DNA of 64,000 bases from Actinophytocola gossypii (GCF_025165815.1 NZ_JAFFZE010000004.1:372001-436000), one strand, 5' to 3'. Shown: positions 38,212-48,925, counted from the stretch's first letter. A program made the numbers and translations. The notes: a model not told the origin generated them from the sequence alone.

Positions 38212-39219
38212 TCAGTCGCCCACCCGCCCGGGGACGCCCTCGAGCCACCGGTCGGCGAACCGGTCGGCGGTCGCCTGGTCCCGGAAGCCGTAGGTCTTGA
38301 GCAGCCAGCGGGTCCTGGCTCGTTCCGGGTCGTTGATCTCGACGTGCTCGCGGCTGTGCAGCCCGTCCTGGTTGGCGAAGGTGAACAGGTCGCCGGTGCG
38401 GATGCGGTGCCGGACCTTCTCGGTACGCACCAACGCGTTCTTCAGTGCGATCAACGCGTCCTTGGCCTCCGGCGGGGCGTCCTCGGTGACCGTGGTGTGC
38501 GTGTCGACGTACCGCACGCTGTGCTCGCCGTAGAAGACGGCGTGGTTGTCCGAGACGGTCAGCGCGTTGTTCCGGTCCCGGGACAGCACGTCGAACGGGG
38601 TGTAGAAGTACGGCTGGCGCAGCGTGTGCCGTTCCCGCTCGGTGAGCGCCGCGAGCAGGTCCGGCCCGGACACGAATCCGGTGTAGGTGATGTCCTCTTC
38701 CGGACAGCGCATGCCGAGCAGGGTGATGTAGTCGGCGCGCACCGGGTGGGCGGTGCGGTCGTTGTGGAAGGCCAGTTCCCCGTCGCTGTAGCCGGTCTGC
38801 TTTCCCCGGTACCGGTCGATCGCGATCACGTCGATGAAGAAGTCGCCGTTGAACCGCGACCCGTAGGACAGCAGCGGCGTGCCGACCAGGTGCCCGAAGA
38901 GTTGGAGGAACGACTCGGCGACGAACGTGGTCTTCTTGGCGTACTTGTCCGCGAGCGGGTCGCGTTGGTCCAGAAGAGGGATGTTCTCGTCGAGAGGGCA
39001 GTTGCGCAACGCGTGGGCGAACGCGGCGCCGGTCTCGCGTTCCTTGCGAATCCGGTCGGTCACCTCGATCAGCGCACTCGGCACCTCCTCGCGGCGAACC
39101 AACCCGGCGACCTCGCCGGAGAAGGCGATCGGGTCTCGGTAGGGGTGGGCGCCCACCGTGCGCAGCAGCGCGCTCAGCTCGTCGCGTTCGGCGTCGGTGA
39201 AGGCGTGTGACAGCAACAT
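38212..39219 (-). CDS. TauD/clavaminate-synthase-like Fe(II)/2-oxoglutarate dioxygenase
   Basis: A 335-residue oxygenase. The H-x-D iron motif is in LAFHNDRTAHPVRAD (His about 152), the distal His and 2-oxoglutarate Arg are in NQDGLHSREHVEINDPERARTRWLLK (about 283-308). Close relatives hydroxylate free or carrier-bound amino acids in natural-product pathways. It is divergent from the homocitrate/isopropylmalate synthase-like gene, with a 154-bp promoter region between. Substrate not known; an amino acid made by the neighbouring enzymes is a reasonable guess. Confidence 0.87.
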   Translation of the reverse strand: MLLSHAFTDAERDELSALLRTVGAHPYRDPIAFSGEVAGLVRREEVPSALIEVTDRIRKERETGAAFAHALRNCPLDENIPLLDQRDPLADKYAKKTTFVAESFLQLFGHLVGTPLLSYGSRFNGDFFIDVIAIDRYRGKQTGYSDGELAFHNDRTAHPVRADYITLLGMRCPEEDITYTGFVSGPDLLAALTERERHTLRQPYFYTPFDVLSRDRNNALTVSDNHAVFYGEHSVRYVDTHTTVTEDAPPEAKDALIALKNALVRTEKVRHRIRTGDLFTFANQDGLHSREHVEINDPERARTRWLLKTYGFRDQATADRFADRWLEGVPGRVGD

Positions 39220-39309
39220 GCGACCTCGGGGGGATGTCGAAGTGTCCTGGCTGACCGAGAGGGAAAGTTAGTGGAGTACCAACGGTTTGTCATAGGCCCG
39301 ATCGCAGTA

Positions 39310-39338
39310 TTGACTCCGGTCGCGCCGGCACGTTTTGA
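39310..39338 (+). promoter_or_regulatory. Weak candidate promoter for the synthase-aconitase operon
   Basis: TTGACT at 39310-39315 is followed 17 bases later by TTTTGA (39333-39338). The -35 is good and the -10 poor. It lies 36 bp before the synthase ATG at 39374, whose ribosome site is GAGAGG. Confidence 0.3.
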
Positions 39339-39373
39339 TTCTGCGCGGTCGAGCCGGACCAGCCGAGAGGATC

Positions 39374-40611
39374 ATGGTGTCGGACACACTGCCCGAGGCG
39401 CTACCGACCATGCCCCCCGACGTCGAGGTGATCGACTGCACGTTGCGGGACGGTGAACAGACACCCGGGGTCTGGTTCACCGTCGAGGAGAAGGTCCGGC
39501 TCGCGGAGCTGCTGGCGGACGCCGGGATCGGCGTGCTGGACGCCGGTTTCCCCGGCGCGTCCGGCGCGGATCTCGAGGCGATGCAGGAGATGCGCCGCAC
39601 CGGCGTGTCCGCCCGGATCGGCGCGACCGCGCGCCCGCTGCTCCAGGACATCGCCGCGGCGCACAAGGCGGGAGCCGACGAGGTCTTCCTGTTCATGCCG
39701 ACCAGTGACCTGCGACTGCGGGAAACCCTTGGCATCACCCGGGACCAGGCCGCGCACCTGATGCGCTCCGGGGTGGACGAGGTGCTCGGCGACGGCATGG
39801 GACTCAACGTGGTGTTCGAGGACTCCACCAGGGCCGACCCAGCACACCTGGTCCGGTTGGTCGACGAGCTGTGCGTGCCCGGCACCGTGTCCCGGTTGGT
39901 TCTCGCCGACTCGGTCGGCTGCGCGCGCCCGGCCAGCATGCGCGCGCTGGTTCGTGCCCTGGCCGAACGGCTGGACCCGGACATCGCGATCTGCACCCAC
40001 GCCCACAACGACTACGGCCTGGCGACGGCGAACACGCTGGCCGCCGTCGAGGCCGGCGCCCGGTCGATCACCTGCACGGTCAACGGGATCGGCGAACGGG
40101 CCGGCAACGCCGACCTCGCCGAGTGCCTGGCCGCGTTGACCCACCTGTACGGCGTGCGGCACGGCGTACTGGCCGACCGGCTGCCAGGACTGGCCGCCTT
40201 CGTCGAGCGGGCAAGCGGGATCCACATGAGCGCGACCAAGCCGGTCACCGGGTACAACGTGTACCGCCACGAGTCCGGGGTGCACGTGGACAGCATGCTC
40301 AAGGACACCCGCAGCTACGAGGTGCTGCCGCCGGCCTGGACCGGGCGTGAGCGTGCCTACGTGGTCGGCAAACACAGTGGCGCGTCGGTGATCCGGCACA
40401 TCCTCAGCCAGGCGGACCCGCCGCGCGACGTCGACGAGGACACCGCGCGGCTACTGGTCGACCTGGTGAAGCGGACCGTCGAGAACGGGGACAAGTCCCA
40501 GCACGAGCTGGCGTACGCCGCGCGGGAGGCGTTCACCGCGGCCGCGCTGGCCGGCGTGCCACCGCACGTGGTGGTCTCCGAGTACGACCGCATTTCCTTG
40601 GGAGGAAACAG

Positions 40612-40615
<4 letters not shown>
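39374..40615 (+). CDS. Homocitrate synthase / 2-isopropylmalate synthase family enzyme
   Basis: A 413-residue DRE-TIM enzyme that would condense acetyl-CoA with a 2-oxo acid. The metal/catalytic motif is [12 protein letters not shown] (about residues 23-34), [13 protein letters not shown] carries the metal histidines, [12 protein letters not shown] is the conserved loop, and HESGVHVD closes the barrel. The length and TPGV wording are nearer NifV/homocitrate synthases than leucine-pathway LeuA, which has an added regulatory domain absent here. Followed directly by aconitase-type subunits. Likely extends a 2-oxo acid chain for a specialised amino acid; primary leucine synthesis is less likely. 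Confidence 0.88.
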
Positions 40616-42002
<1,387 letters not shown>

Positions 42003-42006
<4 letters not shown>

Positions 42007-42488
42007 CCGCGATCGAGGGTCGCGTCTGGCTGTTCGGCGACGACGTGAACACCGACGTGATCCATCCGCCCGCGTTCTACAGCCTGGACCCGGACAAGGT
42101 CCGGCGCGGGCTGTTCCACGGCTACGATCCCGACCTCCAGCCCAGCCTGCGGCCGGGCGACGTGCTGGTCGCCGGGCGGAACTTCGGCTGCGGGTCGAGC
42201 CGGGAGACCTCGATCCGTTCGATCAGGCTCAACGAGGTCGGCGCGATCGTCGCGGTCGACTTCGCCCGGATCTTCTTCCGCAACGCGACCAACAACGGTC
42301 TGCCCTGCCTCACCTTCGCCGACGCCGGCGACCTGGCCCGGCTGCGTCAGGGGCAGCGGATCACGGTCGACCCGGACACGGCCGTCCTGCACACCGAGGA
42401 CGGAAGCGTCCCGCTCACTCCCCCTGGCGCGTTCGTCCGCCGGATCTGGTCCGCGGGCGGCCTGCTGGAGCTGTTGGCACCCGGGTGA
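42003..42488 (+). CDS. 3-isopropylmalate/homoaconitate dehydratase small subunit
   Basis: A 161-residue swivel-domain subunit. The family motifs [15 protein letters not shown] at the start, [11 protein letters not shown] (about 58-68) for substrate binding, and [16 protein letters not shown] are all present. ATG at 42003 overlaps the large-subunit stop. It completes the dehydratase; together with the synthase two of the three steps of 2-oxo acid chain elongation are present, while no isopropylmalate/isocitrate-type dehydrogenase is in the window. Its last 74 bp overlap the convergent decarboxylase gene. Confidence 0.92.
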
Positions 42489-43872
42489 CGCAGCGCCGGA
42501 TGACGTCGAGGGCCTCGTCGACGTGTTCGGCGTGCGACCGGTGGCTGAGCACGCACATCCGGATCACGGTGTGGCCGTCGAGGCTGGTGCTGGACAGCAG
42601 CACCCGGCCGGAGGAGTTGATCCGGTCGAGCAGGCGTCGCGTCGCCTCATCGCCCGCCACGTGCCGGAAGACCACTGTGGATAGTTCGGGGCGTAGCGGC
42701 AGGTGCACTTCGGGAACGCGCCGCAGTTCGTCGTAGGCGTGGGCGGCGAGGTCCAGCTTCTCGTCCAGCGCGTCGCGGAACGCGGCGACGCCGTGCAGGT
42801 GCAGCGGCAGCCACAGCCGCAGGCCGCGGAACTCACGGGTCAGCTCGGCGCCGAGGTCGCCGTAGTTCGGCGGGACGTCGGTGGTGCCGAGGTCGTGCAG
42901 GTAGGGCGCCTCGTCCACGTGGGCAGCGCGCAACGCCCCGGGGTCGCGCACCAGCAGCACCCCGGTGCCGTGCGGCTGGAACAGGCTCTTGTGCGGGTCG
43001 AGGGTGATCGAGTCGGCCGAGGCGATGCCGGCGAGGCGGTCCCGCCCGCGCTCGGTGAGCTGGAAGAAGCCGCCGTAGGCCGCGTCCACGTGCAGCCACA
43101 GGTCCTCCCGGCGGGCGAGGGCGGCGATGTCCGGCAGCGGGTCGACGGTGCCGGTGGCGGTGCTGCCGGCCGTGCCGACGATCAGGAAGGGCCGTCGCCC
43201 GGCGGCCCGGTCGGCGGCGATCACCCGGGCCGCGGCGGCGACGTCCATGCGCAGGTCCCGCGTGGTCGGCACCACGCGCATGTTCTCCGGCGCGATGCCG
43301 GCGATCCTGGCCGCCTTCGCCACGCAGAAGTGGGTGTGCTCGGTGACGTACACCGTGCCGTCGCCGAACGCCTGGCCGAGGTGGTGGTGGCGGGCGGCGA
43401 CCACGGCCGACAGCGTGCCCATCGACGCCCCGGTCGTGATCACTCCCCCGGACCCGGCCGGCAGGCCGAACTCGGCGCACAGCCAGCGCAGCACGCCCTC
43501 CTCCATGGCGACCAGGCCCGGTGCCGCCCAGGCCAGCGCGGTCTGCCGGTTCACCGCCCTGGCCAGCAGCTCGGCGATCGCGGCCGACGGCAGCCCGCCG
43601 GTGGGGATGTAGGCGAAGAACCGGGGCCCGGCCGTCTCCAACGCGTACCGGCCGGCGTCGCCGAACGTCGCCAGCAGCTCGTCGAACCGGCCGGCGTGCT
43701 CCGCCGGCGGCGTCCCGAACTCCTCCGCCGCCCGCGCGGGCAGCTCCGGCCCGTTCGCCGGCGCGTCGTGCACCCCGTCGAGGAACGAGACGACGAACCG
43801 GCCGGCGGCGTCGATCCACTCGGCGAGCGTGTCCTGGTCCGGATCGAGCGCGTCACCGGAGGTAGCGGTCAC
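42415..43872 (-). CDS. PLP-dependent amino acid decarboxylase (group II)
   Basis: A 485-residue enzyme of the aromatic-L-amino-acid/glutamate decarboxylase family. The PLP lysine is in SITLDPHKSLFQPHGTG (about residue 292), preceded by LWLHVDAAYGGFF with the Asp that holds the pyridine nitrogen; RFFAYIPTGGLPSA is the substrate-pocket strand. Start is GTG at 43872, overlapping the GNAT stop (GTGA). The C-terminus extends into the dehydratase small-subunit gene on the other strand. It could decarboxylate an amino acid made by the neighbouring pathway. Confidence 0.9.
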   Translation of the reverse strand: MTATSGDALDPDQDTLAEWIDAAGRFVVSFLDGVHDAPANGPELPARAAEEFGTPPAEHAGRFDELLATFGDAGRYALETAGPRFFAYIPTGGLPSAAIAELLARAVNRQTALAWAAPGLVAMEEGVLRWLCAEFGLPAGSGGVITTGASMGTLSAVVAARHHHLGQAFGDGTVYVTEHTHFCVAKAARIAGIAPENMRVVPTTRDLRMDVAAAARVIAADRAAGRRPFLIVGTAGSTATGTVDPLPDIAALARREDLWLHVDAAYGGFFQLTERGRDRLAGIASADSITLDPHKSLFQPHGTGVLLVRDPGALRAAHVDEAPYLHDLGTTDVPPNYGDLGAELTREFRGLRLWLPLHLHGVAAFRDALDEKLDLAAHAYDELRRVPEVHLPLRPELSTVVFRHVAGDEATRRLLDRINSSGRVLLSSTSLDGHTVIRMCVLSHRSHAEHVDEALDVIRRCVTRVPTAPAGRPRTRSGGRTRQGE

Positions 43873-44930
43873 GCGCCGCCGTCCAGGTCGGTGCGCAGGA
43901 TGCCCAGGAGCACCATGTCGCGGCGCCGGCCGTCCCGCACCTGCGCGCCGCGGACCACCCCGTCCCGCCGGAAGCCTGCCTTCTCCAGGGCACGCAGCTC
44001 GGCCACGTTGTCCACGTCGGTGCCGGCCTCCACCCGGTCCAGCCCGGTGGTGGCGAACAGGTGCTCGACGAGCAGCCGTTGCGCCGTGGTCCCCACCCCG
44101 CGGCCCCGCGCGTCGGGAACCAGTTCGATGCCGATGTTCCAGGCCGAGCAGCCGAACGTGCCGCCGTAGCCCACCGCGTGCCAGCTGACCACGCCGAGCA
44201 GGCGACCGGTCTCCGCGTCCAGCACGGCGCCGCGGAACGGCGTCCGCGGCGTCTGCGGGGACAGCCGGTCGTCGCGGTCGAGCCCGAAGGCACCGTCGGA
44301 GGCCTTCGCCACCGCCCGCCGGTCACCGGGGATGGCACGCGCGAGCACGACGCCGTCCCGCCGGGCGAGAACCTCCCGTTCGCCGTCGACGGCTCGGTCG
44401 ATGGCCTCGAGGTCGGAGCGCAGCAAGCTGTACAGCACCATGTCGGTGCTCTCGCCGCCGCGCCGCGAGATCCCGCGGAGCACGCCCTCCAGGTGGAAGC
44501 CCGCGCTGTCGAGCCCGCGCCGCGCCGGCACGTTGTCCACGGCGGTCACCGCCTGGATCCGGTCGACCTCGGTGGTCGCGAACAGGTGCCTGGCCAGCAG
44601 CCTGCCCCCGCGCCCGCTCAGCCCCCGGCCCTGGGCCTCCGGCAGCAGGTGGAAGCCCTGGTTCCAGCCGATGCCGGACAGCACGGCGAGGTGGGGAACC
44701 GGGCGCCAGCTCATCGTGCCGAGCAGCTCACCGCTCTCCAGGTGAACCAGCCCGGCCCAGAACCGGGGGACGTCGAGGGGGATCGGCCGGTCGTCCGGAT
44801 CACCGTCGAACGTCCGCTCGCACCGCGCGAGGATCGCCTCCGGCTCCCCCTCGCGCAGCTCCACGAGGGCGACGACGCCGTCACTCGCCAGCACCGTCCG
44901 CTCGGCCGGTCCGGCATCGATCCCGCTCAT
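43869..44930 (-). CDS. Tandem GNAT acetyltransferase (RimJ/RimL type)
   Basis: A 353-residue protein with two GNAT domains. The first (about 45-170) has the acetyl-CoA loop LPEAQGRGLSGRGGRLLARHLF and the second (about 215-350) has VPDARGRGVGTTAQRLLVEHLF; both are followed by the matching DRI/DRVEA..D..N...R...KAGF pattern. The duplication is clear from the paired ATTEVDRIQAVTAVDNVPARR and ATTGLDRVEAGTDVDNVAELR. Co-transcribed with the decarboxylase (GTGA overlap), it may acetylate the resulting amine or give self-protection. Confidence 0.87.
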   Translation of the reverse strand: MSGIDAGPAERTVLASDGVVALVELREGEPEAILARCERTFDGDPDDRPIPLDVPRFWAGLVHLESGELLGTMSWRPVPHLAVLSGIGWNQGFHLLPEAQGRGLSGRGGRLLARHLFATTEVDRIQAVTAVDNVPARRGLDSAGFHLEGVLRGISRRGGESTDMVLYSLLRSDLEAIDRAVDGEREVLARRDGVVLARAIPGDRRAVAKASDGAFGLDRDDRLSPQTPRTPFRGAVLDAETGRLLGVVSWHAVGYGGTFGCSAWNIGIELVPDARGRGVGTTAQRLLVEHLFATTGLDRVEAGTDVDNVAELRALEKAGFRRDGVVRGAQVRDGRRRDMVLLGILRTDLDGGA

Positions 44931-44999
44931 ACACCACCACCGATTCAGCCGTGTGAACGCAAGTCCCGGCGGATGGTAGTGCCGATCGCCCGGGACGGG

Positions 45000-46031
45000 T
45001 CAGTGCCGTTCGCGGAGTGGGGCGCCGACCTCGTGCAGGTGGCGGAGTGCCTGTGCGTAGGAGTCGAACAGTCCGGTCTCCGCGTAGGGCACGCCCAGTT
45101 CGGCGCAGTAGTCGCGCACGATCGGCTGGGCGCGGCGCAGGTGCGGGGACGGCATGCTGGGGAACAGGTGGTGCTCGATCTGGTAGTTCAGGCCGCCGAG
45201 CGCGTTGTCCACGAACCAGTTGCCGCGCACATTGCGGGAGGTCAGCACCTGCCGGCGCAGGAAGTCCGGGCGCTCGTCGCCGGTCAGCGTGGGCATTCCC
45301 TTGTGGTTGGGCGCGAAGATCGAACCCATGTACACGCCCCACAGCGCCTGGTGCACGACCAGGAACAGCACCGCCTTGCCCGGGGACAGCACCACGAACA
45401 GCGCGCCGAGGTAGCCGGCGAAGTGCGTGAACAGCAGCACGGCCTCCAGGCCACGCCGCTTCACCACCGGGTTCCACAGCGCACGCACGCTGGAGACGTG
45501 CAGGTTCAGGCCCTCCAGGGTGAGCAGCGGGAAGAACAGGAACGCCTGCCACCGCCCGATGAAACTCGGCAGCCCGCGGCTGGCCCGCGCCTGGTCGTCC
45601 GACCACACGAGGATGTCCGGCGCCACGTCCGGGTCCAACTCCTCGTGGTTGGGGTTCGCGTGGTGCCGGGTGTGCTTGTCCATCCACCAGCCGTAGCTCA
45701 TCCCGACACCCAGGTTGCCCGCGACGAACCCGCCGATCTCCGACCACCGCCGGGTGCGGAACACCTGCCGGTGCGCGATGTCGTGCGAGACCAGCGCGAC
45801 CTGCCCGAACATCACGGCGAAGAACACCGCGACGAGCAGCTGCCACCAGGAGTCCCCCAGCGCGATGAAACCCGCCAGGCCACCGAGATAGCACACCGCG
45901 AGCAGTCCCAGCCGCACCACGTAGTACCCCGGACGCCGGTCCAGCAGCCCGGCGTCCTTGACGCGCCGGGCCAGCCGGGAGAAGTCGCTACCGGTCGACG
46001 AGGGAACCGACGGAGCGGTATCAGTTGTCAT
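45000..46031 (-). CDS. Membrane fatty acid desaturase
   Basis: A 343-residue di-iron membrane desaturase. The three histidine boxes are HDIAHRQ (about 84-90), HTRHHANPNH (about 120-129) and QIEHHLFP (about 284-291), with four or more hydrophobic segments between. The Q in the last box (QIEHH) is typical of front-end or acyl-lipid desaturases of the DesA3/linoleoyl type. ATG at 46031 is taken as start. Monocistronic; it probably adjusts membrane fluidity. Confidence 0.92.
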   Translation of the reverse strand: MTTDTAPSVPSSTGSDFSRLARRVKDAGLLDRRPGYYVVRLGLLAVCYLGGLAGFIALGDSWWQLLVAVFFAVMFGQVALVSHDIAHRQVFRTRRWSEIGGFVAGNLGVGMSYGWWMDKHTRHHANPNHEELDPDVAPDILVWSDDQARASRGLPSFIGRWQAFLFFPLLTLEGLNLHVSSVRALWNPVVKRRGLEAVLLFTHFAGYLGALFVVLSPGKAVLFLVVHQALWGVYMGSIFAPNHKGMPTLTGDERPDFLRRQVLTSRNVRGNWFVDNALGGLNYQIEHHLFPSMPSPHLRRAQPIVRDYCAELGVPYAETGLFDSYAQALRHLHEVGAPLRERH

Positions 46032-46101
46032 ACGCACACTGTTCAGCATCGCCGGTGGGCGCGGGACCCCGGTGGCACCCGAATCGCTACGGGGGGCAGC
46101 C

Positions 46102-47226
46102 CTATTGTGCCGCCGCGGGCACCTCGGCAGCTGACTCAGCGTGGACCAGTACCCGCTTGCTGTCACCGTCGGACAGGAACGCCGCGAGCTCCTGCCCGTG
46201 CTCGGCGACGGCGGTGTGCTCGGCGCGGGAGAGGCGGCGCAGCGGGGTGACGACCACGGTGCCCGTGTCGACGGTCCACGTGGCGGCGACCCGGCCGTCG
46301 ACCAGTGCCACGCGGGCGCCGGCGACCGACAGGCCGCGGTGGTCGTCGTCGATGATCCGGCCGCGGTCGTGGTAGCCGAGGATCGCGTTGTCGAACGCGG
46401 GCAGGAACCGCACCGGGGCGGGCGTGTCGGGGTCGGGGCGCGGCGCGTCGGGGAGGTCGACCAGCTCCCGGCCACGCTCGTCGCGGAAGGACACCAGCTC
46501 CTCGCGGATCGCGGCCACCGCGCCGGGGAGCCCGGCCAGACCGCACCAGGCGCGGAGATCGGCGACGGCGGCCGGCCCGTAGGCGGCCAGGTAGCGCCTG
46601 ACCAGCGCCTCGCCGACCGGGTCGGAACCGTCCGGGGCGGGCGGGTCGATCTCCCGGCCGAGCCACGAGGCGAGCGCGACGTTCCGCACCGCTCGTTTGG
46701 TCCGCCACAGCCCGCGCGGCGGGAGCTGCACGACCGGGACGGCGGCCGCGACCGCCATCTCCCCCAGTGCCCGCGGCCCGCTCGCCGGCCAGCGCACGGC
46801 GAGCGCCCGGCCGATCTCGGCCATCGAGCGGGGTTCCTCGTCGGCCAGCAACGCCCGGACCGCCGCGGCGAACTCGTCGAGGTCCACCCCGTCGAACTCG
46901 CGGCGGTACACCCCGAGCACCCGTTGCCGGAGCATGGCGTCGTGCCGCGCCCGCCAGGCCAGCGCGTCGTCGGCCGGGACGAGGTGGATCGTGCGGCGCA
47001 TGAGGTGGGTGCGGACCACGCGCCTGCCGGTCAGCAGCTCGTCGAGGGCGGCCGGTTCGAAGGCCCGCAACCGGGACCAGAGGCCGACGAACGGTTCCTG
47101 TGGTTCCTGGGCCTGCATACCGCACAGGTGTGCGACGGCGTCGAGCACCGGCAGGTCGGCGCGCTCCAGCAGCAACTGCCGGGCGAGCGTCGCGCGGTTG
47201 AGTGCCCTGGCGTCCAGCACGGTCAT
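46102..47226 (-). CDS. Winged-helix DNA-binding domain protein (HTH_42/AlkZ-like)
   Basis: A 374-residue protein of the HTH_42 family, which includes the DNA glycosylase AlkZ. Family hallmarks are the GMQAQEPQEP loop (about residue 37), RTHLMRRTIHLVPADDALAWR, and a late VRFLPAFDNAILGYHDRGRII followed by ATWTVD. ATG at 47226 is chosen over an upstream ATG at 47244. In actinomycetes such genes often accompany natural-product loci, where AlkZ-type enzymes repair cross-links; here only family membership is certain. Confidence 0.85.
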   Translation of the reverse strand: MTVLDARALNRATLARQLLLERADLPVLDAVAHLCGMQAQEPQEPFVGLWSRLRAFEPAALDELLTGRRVVRTHLMRRTIHLVPADDALAWRARHDAMLRQRVLGVYRREFDGVDLDEFAAAVRALLADEEPRSMAEIGRALAVRWPASGPRALGEMAVAAAVPVVQLPPRGLWRTKRAVRNVALASWLGREIDPPAPDGSDPVGEALVRRYLAAYGPAAVADLRAWCGLAGLPGAVAAIREELVSFRDERGRELVDLPDAPRPDPDTPAPVRFLPAFDNAILGYHDRGRIIDDDHRGLSVAGARVALVDGRVAATWTVDTGTVVVTPLRRLSRAEHTAVAEHGQELAAFLSDGDSKRVLVHAESAAEVPAAAQ

Positions 47227-47273
47227 GGGGCAACCGTCGCACACGAAGCGGTCAGCGCGTGTCCTTTTCCCGG

Positions 47274-47910
47274 CTACCCGACCCTGCCGTGCAGAGCCGG
47301 GGACACATCAGCGGCGTCCGAGCCGGCGCAGGCGGACAGCAGGAGTCTGGTCGAGCGGTCGTGGTGGTGGCGTGCCAGGGCGTGGTCGCCGCGCGCGGTG
47401 GCCACGTCCCCGAGGGTCTGCCAGCGGGCCGCCTCGTCGGTGCGGTCGCCGTTGCGGTGGAAGACCGCCGCGGCGCGTTCGAGTACGCCGGTGCCCGCCA
47501 GCGTCCCGGCCGCCGCCCGGATCTGGCCGATGGTGGCCATGCCGGCGACCGCCAGGCCCTCGCCGCGCCGGTCACCCAGCCGCTCGAACAGTGTCCGCGC
47601 GTGCACCGGGTAGGCGCTTGCCCGGTCCAGTTCGTCCCGGTAGATGGTCACCTGGGCGAGACCGCGGAGCAGTTCCGCCTCTCCCCGCACGTTGCCGTGC
47701 TCGCGGACCGCGTCGAGGGCCAGCCGGTGCCCGTGCCGCCATTCCTCGTACAGGCCGCGGTGGTCGAAGTAGGGCGCCACGACCGCGGCCAGCTCCCAGG
47801 CGAGTTCGTCGAGCCCCCACCGCACGGCGAGCTCGATCGCCAGCAGAGCCGTGGACCGCTCGGCATCGAGCCAGGTCAGCGGATCGTCGACCGGCCGTGC
47901 GGCGACCGGC
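47274..47910 (-). pseudogene. Remnant of an AfsR/SARP- or LuxR-type TPR regulator, 5' end lost
   Basis: About 210 residues resemble the C-terminal helical-repeat region of large AfsR-like regulators: DDPLTWLDAERSTALLAIELAV, a YFDHRGLYEEWRHGHRLAL repeat and two ARTLFERLGDRRGEGLAV- or AAAVFHRNGDRTDEAA-type TPR units. The DNA-binding and NB-ARC domains that should precede them are absent, and the frame loses similarity at about 47900-47940, where another gene fragment begins. The open frame running further upstream is probably fortuitous. Confidence 0.65.
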
Positions 47911-47927
47911 ACCCCGCGCCTGGTCCG

Positions 47928-48134
47928 ATCCTGCGCTGCACCGAGAGTTCGGGTGAGGGGAAGCCGTGCACGCCGGCGACCAGCCCCGACACCGACGGGG
48001 GAACGTTCGAGTACCACGCCGGACCGGTCGGCGTCACCAAGACCTCGAACCGCTGCGTCTGGGCCGGCGGCTACATCAACTGGAAGGGCACCACGTACAG
48101 CATCAGCAGCGGGCGACAGGGCTGCCCGAACTGA
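47928..48134 (+). pseudogene. C-terminal fragment of a small secreted cysteine-containing protein
   Basis: The last about 65 codons of a protein survive, with four cysteines (C..GKPC.P early, NRCVWAGG, GRQGC at the end) and a Tyr/Trp/Gly-rich pattern (YINWKGTTYSISS) usual for small exported proteins. There is no signal peptide, plausible start or ribosome site upstream; the preceding DNA belongs to the regulator remnant on the other strand. The stop is followed by a strong terminator, so this end of the gene is original. Function unknown. Confidence 0.55.
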
Positions 48135-48142
48135 TCCGTTCA

Positions 48143-48179
48143 CGACGATGCCGCCCCCGACCGGAGGGCGGCATCGTCG
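48143..48179. terminator. Bidirectional hairpin terminator
   Basis: A perfect 14-bp stem (48143-48156 with 48166-48179) with a 9-base loop. It lies between the secreted-protein fragment and the convergent GntR gene. Confidence 0.85.
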
Positions 48180-48184
48180 CGTGG

Positions 48185-48847
48185 TCAGCCGGCGGAGAAG
48201 GCCCGAACCAGTTCCGGGACCTCGCGGAGGTGGGTCTCGATGATGCCGACGCCGCGCTCGCCGTCGTGCTCGTCGAGGGCCGCGACCAGCTCCCGGTGCT
48301 CCCGCTCGATCAGCGGCAGGCGCTCGGGGCTCGAGTGCAGGTTCTTGACGGCGAGGCGGATCTGGCGCGGGCGCAGTGAATCGTAGATGTCCGCCATCAC
48401 CGCGTTGCCGGTGTGGCGGACGATCGAGGCGTGGTAGAGCTGGTCCAGGCGGGCCAGCTCGTCCCAGTTCTGGTCCCGCCGCGCCCGCTCCATCCCCTCG
48501 ACCAGCTCGTGCGACTCGGGCGGCGCGCCGAGCCTGCGCGCACAGATCTTCGTCAGCGCGTCGGCCTCGATGACGAACCTGGTCTGGTAGATCTGCCGCA
48601 TCTCGGTGACCGTGACGACCCGGACCTGTGCGCCCTTGCGCGGAACCAGGTCCACGAAGCGTTCCGCCTGGAGCCGGTGCAGGGCCTCCCGGATCGGCGT
48701 TCGGGACGTGCCCACCTCCCTGGCCAGCGCGACCTCGTCGAGGAACTGCCCTTCGGAGAAGGTCCCGGACAGGATCGCCTGCGCGATCCAGCCGTAGGCA
48801 CGCTCACGCGCGGACGGAGGCGGGGCGTCGACTGGCTTCGGCGGCAT
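48185..48847 (-). CDS. GntR-family regulator, FadR/FCD subfamily
   Basis: A 220-residue repressor. The winged helix (about 12-75) has FLDEVALAREVGTSRTPIREALHRLQAE, and the FCD effector domain (about 85-215) carries metal-binding residues in RLDQLYHASIVRHTGN and REHRELVAALDEHD. FCD proteins sense small carboxylates. It is divergent from the aldolase-nitrilase-TRAP operon, which it should control through the palindrome at 48881-48894. Confidence 0.92.
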   Translation of the reverse strand: MPPKPVDAPPPSARERAYGWIAQAILSGTFSEGQFLDEVALAREVGTSRTPIREALHRLQAERFVDLVPRKGAQVRVVTVTEMRQIYQTRFVIEADALTKICARRLGAPPESHELVEGMERARRDQNWDELARLDQLYHASIVRHTGNAVMADIYDSLRPRQIRLAVKNLHSSPERLPLIEREHRELVAALDEHDGERGVGIIETHLREVPELVRAFSAG

Positions 48848-48880
48848 CCGCCAAGCATACCTTTACACCTCACGTACACA

Positions 48881-48894
48881 CCATGTATACATGG
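48881..48894. promoter_or_regulatory. Perfect palindrome, probable FCD-GntR operator
   Basis: CCATGTATACATGG is a perfect 14-bp palindrome containing TGTATACA, matching the TNGTNNACNA pattern of FadR/FCD regulators. It lies 33 bp from the GntR start and 31 bp from the aldolase start. A related half-site, GTACAC, occurs at 48873-48878. Confidence 0.75.
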
Positions 48895-48925
48895 CGTCCA
48901 CAGGAGCCCGGGTGGAGGGAGTCGC

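Noticed and set aside
42280-42300. A GCGACCAACA match that resembles part of the duplicated element
   Set aside because: Only about 10 bases match and they encode the conserved FRNATNNG stretch of the dehydratase small subunit.
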